The notes below the pieces were generated by a model. It saw only the letters and a list, made by a program, of their open reading frames with translations, had not been told where the DNA came from and did not search any database. Shown in pieces: positions 6,089-10,815 of a stretch of DNA of 10,815 bases (the stretch's first letter is position 1; each line of letters starts with the position of its first letter). The translations under genes and the position numbers were made by a program. Where the stretch lies: contig DASTZF010000337.1 in the NCBI GenBank assembly GCA_035764445.1, positions 1-10,815 on the forward strand, given 5' to 3'. Source of the DNA: JAEUPI01 sp035764445. GTDB lineage: Bacteria; Pseudomonadota; Gammaproteobacteria; Burkholderiales; Burkholderiaceae_C.

Positions 6089-6850
6089 ATGCCAAGCGCA
6101 CCGCTCGCCGGCAAGGTCGCGCTGGTCACCGGAGCCGGGCGCAACATCGGACGCGCGATCGCACTGGCGCTTGCCGATGCCGGCGCTGCAGTCGCCGTCA
6201 ACGTGCGGGCGAGCCGCGATGAAGGCGAGTCGGTCGCCCACGAGATTGGAGCACGCGGCGGCGCCGCCCTCTTGGTGATGGCCGACGTCACGCGGCGTGC
6301 CGAAGTCGACGCGATGATCGACGCGGTGGCGCAGCGCTTCGGACGTCTCGACATCGTCGTCAACAACGCTGCGGTCCGGCACGAAGGGGCCTTCCCCGGG
6401 ATGGCATACGCGGCATGGCGCGCCGCGTTCGACGTCTGCGTCGATGGCACGTTTCACTGCACCCAGGCCGCCTTGCCGCTGCTGAGGAAAGGCACCGCCG
6501 GCACCGTCATCAACATCGGTGGCATGACCGCGCACACCGGCGCCGCACGACGGGCTCACGTCGTGGCGGCCAAGGCCGCGCTGGCCGGCCTCACTCGCGC
6601 GCTGGCGCATGAGCTTGCGGAGTTCGGGATCACGGTCAATTGCATCGCACCGGGCCTGATCGACACGGCGCGCAACAGCGCGAGCGCGTCGGCGGATCCC
6701 GGGCATCGCGCCAGTCACCCGACCTTGCTCGGGCGACGCGGTCAACCCGACGAGATTGCGAGCGCGGTGGTGTGGTTGGCGGGTCCCGGCGCGCGCTTCA
6801 CCACCGGGCAGACGCTGCACGTCAACGGCGGGGCCTACCTGGGTGCTTGA
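6089..6850 (+). CDS. SDR-fold protein lacking the catalytic Asn/Ser/Tyr
   Basis: Protein of 253 residues with the classical short-chain dehydrogenase/reductase layout: dinucleotide-binding TGAGRNIG (14-21), acidic ADVT (65-68), NNAA (92-95), and the C-terminal ITVNCIAPG and LHVNGGAYLGA. Length and ends are those of an intact SDR. However, the catalytic tetrad is not kept. In INIGGMTAH the serine position is Gly145. In RAHVVAAKAAL the tyrosine position (four before Lys162) is Val158. In FDVCVDG the asparagine position is Cys117. Only Lys162 remains. The 13-residue spacing between Gly145 and Val158 equals the usual Ser-Tyr spacing, so a misalignment is unlikely. It starts with the base after the PrpD stop (TGAATG), so it is co-transcribed. 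It may use other residues (His157 is adjacent), catalyse a different reaction, or only bind ligand. A standard oxidoreductase name would be unsafe. Confidence 0.92.
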   Translation: MPSAPLAGKVALVTGAGRNIGRAIALALADAGAAVAVNVRASRDEGESVAHEIGARGGAALLVMADVTRRAEVDAMIDAVAQRFGRLDIVVNNAAVRHEGAFPGMAYAAWRAAFDVCVDGTFHCTQAALPLLRKGTAGTVINIGGMTAHTGAARRAHVVAAKAALAGLTRALAHELAEFGITVNCIAPGLIDTARNSASASADPGHRASHPTLLGRRGQPDEIASAVVWLAGPGARFTTGQTLHVNGGAYLGA

Positions 6851-7273
6851 CGTGATCGGTCGCGACGGCCGACGCGGATCGCCTTGAATTCGCCTTCCCG
6901 ACCTTGAACGGCCACTCCGTCCTGGCGACGCAGCGCTCGCCACGAAAAGCGACCACTTGACTCGACTGCCAGCACGTCACGCGATGGTGCTGCACCCTGA
7001 CGCCACAGCAGGTGGTGCAGTGAGCCCGCGACGCCTACGCAAGCAACCCTGAGGTCAGCGCAGGATTCAACGCGCTGATACTCGCCCCTATGGGCTTCAT
7101 CGACAAAGCCGTGGGGGCGATGAACGTTGCGCCTGTCGTGAGGTTGTCGTGTCCATCCCACCCCCGACGGGCCTGCCATTTGCCTGAGACACCGCGCCCC
7201 CGTGGCCGGACCGAGGGCGCAGCTGCGTTGCGTGAGGTGCAGGCACGGTAGAGACAACGCGTGAGGTAACGCC
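6851..7273. other. 423-base region without a supportable gene
   Basis: Both strands were read. A minus-strand frame stays open across the whole stretch (6835-7314), and a 53-codon plus-strand ORF begins at ATG 7090. Neither resembles a known family nor has a convincing ribosome binding site. Seen here are two mutually exclusive stem-loops (cagcac 6970-6975 with gtgctg 6987-6992; ctgcacc 6990-6996 with ggtgcag 7014-7020), a 6-bp stem gcgccc/gggcgc (7194-7199, 7215-7220), and the ribosome binding site of the MCE gene. The MCE promoter should lie here but could not be chosen by eye. It separates the SDR operon from the MCE pair. Confidence 0.6.
7263..7266 (+). promoter_or_regulatory. Ribosome binding site of the MCE gene
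   Basis: gagg lies 7 bases before ATG 7274, the normal spacing, and supports that start. Confidence 0.7.
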
Positions 7274-8230
7274 ATGAAACCGACTCCAGAGAATGCGGCC
7301 CGGCTCTTGTTCATCGGGCTGGTCGTGCTAGGTGTCGTTGCGTTGGTCGCCTGGTACCGCTACGACGCCGGGCGCTACGCAACGTACCGCGTACTCACCC
7401 AGGATGCGGTGTCGGGCCTCATTGCCGACGCCCCCGTCGAGCTGCATGGCGTCGATGTCGGGAAGGTCGAGCGCGTGACCCTGGTCGATGCGCGCACGGT
7501 CGAGGTCCAGTTGCGCCTTCACAAGGCCGCACCCATCACGATGGGGACGGTCGCGACCGTGACATCGCGCGGCTTGGCCACGCGCGGATTCACGGGCTAC
7601 GTCTACGTTGCACTCGAAGACAACGGCGACGACAAGCGGCCCGTGGTGACCTCTGCGAACGACTCCGTCCCCGCGATTCGTTCGGCGCCGTCACGTTCGG
7701 TGAACCTCGACACGACGATCAATCACGTGCGCGAGGATGTACAGCGCATGAGCGAACTGCTGCGCGACGTTCTGGATGAGCACACCATCGTCTCGCTGAA
7801 GCAAGCCACCGAAAACATGCAGAACGTCACCCAGACGCTGGCGCAGAACAGCAGCAAGCTCAACGCCATCATTGCCAACGCCGAGCGCGTGAGCGGCGCG
7901 ATGGACGCGAGGACCGTCCGTTCGTTGCAGCAGTCGGTCGCCAACCTGCAGGCCATCACGGGAACGCTGGCCTCGAACAACGACCGGCTGGCCACGATCA
8001 TGGTCAACGCCGAGAACGCCAGTGGTCAGTTGAGTCCCCTTCTGCAGTCAGGGCACGACGCCGTGGACTCCCTGTACAAAGAGTTGATTCCGGAGACCTA
8101 CACCACCTTGGCTGGACTGCAGTCCCTCTCGAACTCACTGAGCAACACGGTGTCGAGGATCAATCGTGATCCGTCAGTCCTTGTGCGGGGTCGAGCGAGC
8201 CCGGTGCCCGGCCCCGGTGAAGCGCAATGA
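7274..8230 (+). CDS. MCE-domain (MlaD-like) lipid-transport protein
   Basis: Inner-membrane-anchored periplasmic protein of 318 residues. It has a short cytoplasmic start, one membrane helix (about 11-27, LLFIGLVVLGVVALVAW), and one MCE domain (about 37-115) with VSGLIADAPVELHGVDVGKV and SRGLATRGFTGYVYVALE. A long Ala/Asn/Ser/Leu-rich helical tail (about 145-290) contains two similar NA-E blocks (IIANAERVSGAM and IMVNAENASGQL). MCE proteins form hexameric rings that pass phospholipids or other hydrophobic molecules between membranes for an ABC transporter. The long helical tail resembles members that build a needle or tunnel, rather than E. coli MlaD, which is shorter. It overlaps by ATGA with a PqiC-like lipoprotein gene. 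The usual MlaE permease and MlaF ATPase genes are not upstream, so they must be encoded elsewhere or be missing. The substrate is unknown. Confidence 0.93.
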   Translation: MKPTPENAARLLFIGLVVLGVVALVAWYRYDAGRYATYRVLTQDAVSGLIADAPVELHGVDVGKVERVTLVDARTVEVQLRLHKAAPITMGTVATVTSRGLATRGFTGYVYVALEDNGDDKRPVVTSANDSVPAIRSAPSRSVNLDTTINHVREDVQRMSELLRDVLDEHTIVSLKQATENMQNVTQTLAQNSSKLNAIIANAERVSGAMDARTVRSLQQSVANLQAITGTLASNNDRLATIMVNAENASGQLSPLLQSGHDAVDSLYKELIPETYTTLAGLQSLSNSLSNTVSRINRDPSVLVRGRASPVPGPGEAQ

Positions 8231-8844
8231 CGTTCGGCAGCCACGGCAGTGCGAGTGCACTGCTGATCACTGCCATCCTGTCCGCCTGCACGCTCTTCAC
8301 AGCCCCGCCGCCCGAAGCACGGCGCGGCATGCTGACCGAAGTGCCGTCCGAGGTGCCTCGGAGCGAGCTGCCGGCTTCCGCGTCACCGACGCTGCTGATC
8401 CTCGCGCCGCGCACCCAACGGGCCTACGACACCACGCAGATGGCGTACACGCTGCGTGACCATGAGATCGCGTATTACCGCGATCACGAATGGGGAGCGA
8501 CGCCCGCGGAGATGATGCAGCCTCTGCTGGTGTCGACCCTGGAGCGCACCCATCGCTTCGCGGCGGTACTCTCGGTGCCCTATGGCGGGCGGTCCACCTA
8601 CGTGCTGCAAACCCAGATCGACGAGCTGGTGCAGGACTTCACGCTGCCGACGGTCGCCGTGCGCATCGCCATGCACTTGCAGCTGACCAACAGCGTCAGC
8701 CGTCGAGCCGTCTCCAAGGAGATCGTCGTCACCGAGCCGATGGCTCAACGGTCAGCCGAAGCGGGCATCGCGGCTGCAAACCGCGCGACGGTCAAGACGC
8801 TGCGAGAGGTCGCCCAGTTCGTGATCGACAACGCGATCGACTAG
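8227..8844 (+). CDS. PqiC-like ABC-transport auxiliary lipoprotein
   Basis: Protein of 205 residues with a lipoprotein signal: hydrophobic stretch ALLITAILSAC with lipobox Leu18-Ser19-Ala20-Cys21, so mature protein starts at Cys21 and is probably in the outer membrane. The body fits the ABC-type transport auxiliary lipoprotein (PqiC/DUF330) family: LLILAPRTQRAYDTTQMAY, then HEIAYYRDHEWGATPAEMMQPLL, a segment ending in YVLQTQIDELVQDF, and a C-terminal helix. In PqiABC-like systems such a lipoprotein receives the MCE tunnel at the outer membrane. The ATG overlaps the MCE stop (ATGA), implying coupled translation and a shared function. Its stop codon overlaps the stop of the opposing b561 gene. 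Family identity is fairly sure from context and pattern together. Confidence 0.88.
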   Translation: MTFGSHGSASALLITAILSACTLFTAPPPEARRGMLTEVPSEVPRSELPASASPTLLILAPRTQRAYDTTQMAYTLRDHEIAYYRDHEWGATPAEMMQPLLVSTLERTHRFAAVLSVPYGGRSTYVLQTQIDELVQDFTLPTVAVRIAMHLQLTNSVSRRAVSKEIVVTEPMAQRSAEAGIAAANRATVKTLREVAQFVIDNAID

Positions 8845-9404
8845 CGGGCACTTCGCGGCGAGACCATCTTCTTGAGGGTGTCGTCCCGCTTCACGAAGTG
8901 ATGCATCAGCGCAGCGCCGGCGTGAACGCCGATCAGAACCAGCAGACCGTACCCAAGCCAGCGGTGCACTTGAATCATGCGGCGAAACAGGTCTTCACTC
9001 GGTGCGACCAGATCCGGAATGTCGACCATGCCGAACGCCGACACCGGGATGGCGGCTGCCGATGACATCAGGAGTCCGCTGATCGGCAAGGCGAACATCA
9101 ATCCGTAGAACGCCAGATGGACGAAGCGCGCCGTCACCTTCTGCCAGTAAGGCAGCGTGCTCACCAACGTCGGCAGATCGTTGCGCATGCGCCAGGCCAG
9201 CCTGATCGTCGCAATCAAGAGAGCCGCCAGGCCCAGCTCCTTGTGGTAAAGGATGAGCGTGATCTTCACCGTGTCGAAGCCGGCGTCTGGAAGCCCCACC
9301 ATGTACAGACCCATGACGATCAGGGCAACCAGGTTGATCGCCATGATCCAGTGCAGGGCGATCGCCATGGCGCCGTAGCGCTCTCGGGTGTTGAGGATGC
9401 TCAT
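8841..9404 (-). CDS. Cytochrome b561 (CybB-like) membrane di-heme protein
   Basis: Inner-membrane protein of 187 residues with four transmembrane helices, binding two b hemes and moving electrons between quinol and an acceptor (in E. coli CybB, superoxide to ubiquinone). Likely heme ligands are His18 (ALHWIMA), His54 (LYHKELGL), His147 (QVHRWLGYG) and His161 (IGVHAGAAL); the last two are 14 apart as in CybB. The family tail LMHHFVKRDDTLKKM is present. ATG 9404 (MSILNTRERYG) is chosen because the in-frame extension to GTG 9488 is Arg/His-rich and unlike the family. No Shine-Dalgarno precedes ATG 9404, but it overlaps the stop of a small upstream ORF as ATGA. At the other end it shares CTAG with the lipoprotein stop, leaving no room for separate terminators. 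No partner such as YceI or catalase is visible. Confidence 0.94.
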   Translation of the reverse strand: MSILNTRERYGAMAIALHWIMAINLVALIVMGLYMVGLPDAGFDTVKITLILYHKELGLAALLIATIRLAWRMRNDLPTLVSTLPYWQKVTARFVHLAFYGLMFALPISGLLMSSAAAIPVSAFGMVDIPDLVAPSEDLFRRMIQVHRWLGYGLLVLIGVHAGAALMHHFVKRDDTLKKMVSPRSAR

Positions 9405-9640
9405 GTCGAGGTGGGGCGCCCGATGCCTTGCGCGAGGACGCCAATGACAGCATCTTGCGCCCAACGACCGAGAGCGGCCACTGGACACGGCGACAACCCT
9501 GCCGCGACAGCGAACATGATCAGCACTGCGCCGACGCCACGGTGGGTCCGCCGGCTGGCCCCTTGGTCATCGAACCCGATTCCGTGGTTGCCTGACAATC
9601 GTTTTCTCACCTCGTCGGGAGATCGCGTGGCCGACGACAT
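9401..9640 (-). CDS. Possible small membrane ORF upstream of cytochrome b561
   Basis: A 79-codon frame from ATG 9640 (TTG 9649 is possible) ends with TGA overlapping the b561 ATG as ATGA. It has one hydrophobic segment, GVGAVLIMFAVAAGLSP, at about residues 36-52, after a basic Arg-rich stretch. No family was recognised. In its favour are the ATGA overlap and the missing ribosome binding site of b561, which coupling would explain. Against it are a weak ribosome binding site of its own, a 14-base overlap with the start of the divergent methyltransferase, and the abundance of chance ORFs in GC-rich DNA. It is tentative. Confidence 0.25.
   Translation of the reverse strand: MSSATRSPDEVRKRLSGNHGIGFDDQGASRRTHRGVGAVLIMFAVAAGLSPCPVAALGRWAQDAVIGVLAQGIGRPTST
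9617..9621 (+). promoter_or_regulatory. Ribosome binding site that fixes the methyltransferase GTG start
   Basis: gggag ends 5 bases before GTG 9627. It decides the start, since the frame is open far upstream (to 9117) over sequence belonging to b561 on the other strand. Confidence 0.7.
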
Positions 9641-10409
9641 CCGCTTCAATGACGGTGCCAGCTACGAGCTCATGATGGGTCGCTGGAGCCGGCTCGTCGG
9701 CGAACGCTTCCTCGACTGGATCGGCGTGCCGGACGGGGCGCGCTGGATCGACGTCGGCTGCGGCAACGGCGCATTCACCGAGTTGCTGGTCCAACGCTGC
9801 CGGCCCTTCGACGTGCAGGCCTTCGATCCGTCACCTGGCCAGCTCGACTATGCGCGCCATCGCCTGCCGCCCGGCGCGCCCGTGAGATGGGCCGAGGGCG
9901 ACGCGATGAAGCTGCCGGTGGCCGATGGTGCAGTTGACGTTGCCGTCATGGCGCTGGTGCTGTTCTTCGTGCTCGAACCGGCCGTCGGTGTGGCGGAGAT
10001 GTGCCGTGCGATTCGCTCGGGCGGTGTCGTCGCGGCCTACCACTGGGACATCCTGGGCGGCGGCTTCCCGCTGGCCGATATCGGCGCCGAGATGCGCGAG
10101 CTCGGCGTACCGCCGCGCCTCCCGCCCAGTGTGGGCGTATCGACGCTCGATGCGTCCACGGCGCTGTGGCAGCAGGCGGGGCTGAACGAGGTGCGCACCT
10201 GTGCAATCACCGTGCAGCGCCGCTACGACAGCTTCGACGACTACTGGAACACTGCCGCGAGCAGCAACACGCTGCGACCGATGTTCGAAGCGATGTCGGC
10301 AGAGCGTCGCGAACTGTTGAAGGCCAACGTGCGCCGCAGGGTGCGGGCGGACGACGGCCCGCTCACCCTGAGCGCGCGGGCCAACGCGGTCACTGGCATC
10401 AAGCCGTGA
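9627..10409 (+). CDS. Class I SAM-dependent methyltransferase
   Basis: Cytoplasmic enzyme of 260 residues with the Rossmann-type methyltransferase core. Motif I WIDVGCGNGAFTE (40-52) binds S-adenosylmethionine, an acidic FDPSPGQ (66-72) holds the ribose contact Asp67, and EGDAMKLP (90-97) supplies the adenine-side Asp92. MALVLFFVLEPAVGVAEM and SGGVVAAYHWDILGGGF follow. The N-terminal signature DGASYELMMGRWSRLVGE (9-26) is typical of a widespread uncharacterised group of UbiE/menaquinone-like methyltransferases. GTG 9627 is set by the ribosome binding site and by the start of family similarity. The acceptor is unknown; sequence alone does not distinguish a small molecule from a protein. It is divergent from b561 and convergent with the alpha/beta hydrolase, so it is probably a single-gene unit. 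No T-rich terminator lies between it and the hydrolase. Confidence 0.9.
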   Translation: MADDIRFNDGASYELMMGRWSRLVGERFLDWIGVPDGARWIDVGCGNGAFTELLVQRCRPFDVQAFDPSPGQLDYARHRLPPGAPVRWAEGDAMKLPVADGAVDVAVMALVLFFVLEPAVGVAEMCRAIRSGGVVAAYHWDILGGGFPLADIGAEMRELGVPPRLPPSVGVSTLDASTALWQQAGLNEVRTCAITVQRRYDSFDDYWNTAASSNTLRPMFEAMSAERRELLKANVRRRVRADDGPLTLSARANAVTGIKP

Positions 10410-10425
10410 GCTCGATTGCGGGCTG

Positions 10426-10435
10426 CGCCATGGCG
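10426..10435. repeat. 10-bp palindrome between convergent genes
   Basis: cgccatggcg lies in the 46-base gap between the methyltransferase and hydrolase stops. It has no loop and no T run, so it is a poor terminator. Confidence 0.3.
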
Positions 10436-10455
10436 GCGTTGGTCGACGGATCTTG

Positions 10456-10815
10456 CTACTGGGCGGTGCGGCCTGCCGGGGTCGTTGCGAAGAAGCTGCG
10501 CAGTGCCAGGGCCATCTGCGCACGCACCGGCTCTCCGGACACCACCACGTCGACCATCGTCGGCGACGTGTGCGTGTGGCCGCGCGCGCGCAGCTCCTGC
10601 ACCGGCACACCCGCGTTCGCCAGCGCGGCAGCGTACGCCTGCCCCTCGTCGCGCAGCGGGTCGAACTCGCAGGTCACCACCATCGCCGGCGGCAGCCTCG
10701 ACAAGTCCTTCGCGCGCAGTGGCGAGACGCGCGGGTCGGTGCGGTCTGCCGGGTCGCAGTAGTGGTCCCAGAACCAATTCATCAGCGGCTTCGTCAGCAC
10801 ATAGCCATCGGCGTT
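10456..10815 (-). CDS. Alpha/beta hydrolase, HSL-type esterase (5'-truncated by window edge)
   Basis: The C-terminal 119 residues of an alpha/beta-hydrolase of the hormone-sensitive-lipase type, a carboxylesterase/lipase group acting on short acyl esters. The frame runs to the window edge (NADGYVLTKPLMNWFW...), so the start, the HGGG oxyanion motif and the nucleophile GDSAG lie outside. Visible landmarks are DPRVSPLRAKDLSRLPPA (visible residues 27-44), VTCEFDPLRDEG with the catalytic Asp at visible residue 52, and RGHTHTSP with the probable catalytic His at visible residue 82. The usual HGF after this His reads HTS here, a minor departure. It ends at TAG (complement 10456-10458), convergent with the methyltransferase. 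The natural substrate is unknown. Confidence 0.9.
   Translation of the reverse strand, partial: NADGYVLTKPLMNWFWDHYCDPADRTDPRVSPLRAKDLSRLPPAMVVTCEFDPLRDEGQAYAAALANAGVPVQELRARGHTHTSPTMVDVVVSGEPVRAQMALALRSFFATTPAGRTAQ

Noticed and set aside
5231..6943. 570-codon minus-strand frame under the PrpD and SDR genes
   Set aside because: It is a shadow of two clear plus-strand genes with conserved motifs; its composition is Arg/Gly/His-rich with no domain.
7090..7251. 53-codon plus-strand ORF starting MGFIDKAVGAMN
   Set aside because: No convincing Shine-Dalgarno, no recognisable domain, and a Pro/Arg-rich second half typical of non-coding GC-rich DNA.
6835..7314. 159-codon minus-strand frame across the SDR-MCE gap
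   Set aside because: No family resemblance; it overlaps both neighbouring genes and has no ribosome binding site. Long open frames are common by chance at this GC content.
9405..9488. 28-residue N-terminal extension of cytochrome b561
   Set aside because: Arg/His-rich and unlike the family; the MSILNTRERYG start fits known b561 proteins better.
9117..9626. 170-codon N-terminal extension of the methyltransferase
   Set aside because: It lies antisense to b561, and family similarity begins at the GTG that has its own ribosome binding site.
10241..10777. 178-codon minus-strand frame near the window end
   Set aside because: The alternative minus-strand frame contains clear alpha/beta-hydrolase motifs, and this one runs antisense into the methyltransferase.

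Overview
The window is GC-rich (G/C dominates third codon positions) and reads as a chromosomal segment of a betaproteobacterium, most likely Burkholderiales. The main pointers are a Bug/TctC-type periplasmic binding protein next to a MmgE/PrpD gene, a glutaryl-CoA dehydrogenase of the proteobacterial type, and an MCE/PqiC-type envelope pair. The order is inferred from gene style only; no rRNA, tRNA, mobile element, CRISPR array or phage gene was seen.

Layout. Bases 1-1164 hold the 3' part of glutaryl-CoA dehydrogenase (gcdH, + strand), closed by a good intrinsic terminator at 1266-1300. A short leader with a hairpin precedes a dodecin (1485-1694), whose stop codon overlaps the proposed TTG start of a YbjJ-like MFS transporter (1691-2875). 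A stand-alone TOPRIM protein (2985-3650) follows. After a 13-bp bulged hairpin comes a tightly packed trio: Bug solute-binding protein (3714-4709), MmgE/PrpD enzyme (4715-6088) and an SDR-fold protein (6089-6850). By eye, the SDR has lost the catalytic Asn, Ser and Tyr. A 423-base stretch without a convincing gene leads to an MCE (MlaD-like) protein (7274-8230), overlapping by ATGA with a PqiC-like lipoprotein (8227-8844). This pair meets a minus-strand cytochrome b561 (8841-9404) tail to tail, the two stops sharing CTAG. Upstream of b561 there may be a small minus-strand membrane ORF. A + strand SAM methyltransferase (9627-10409) and the 3' part of a minus-strand HSL-type alpha/beta hydrolase (10456 to the window edge) finish the window.

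How the genes may work together. The Bug-PrpD-SDR trio looks like one transcription unit for binding and converting an unidentified, probably carboxylated, compound. Dodecin and the MFS protein are probably co-translated, which raises the possibility that the carrier moves a flavin or related ligand. The MCE/lipoprotein pair is the periplasmic part of a lipid-transport system whose permease and ATPase genes are not adjacent. The remaining genes appear to be independent. No clear-cut novel defence or mobile system was found. The most unusual items are the catalytic-residue-less SDR, the stand-alone TOPRIM protein, the dodecin/MFS overlap and several structured intergenic elements.
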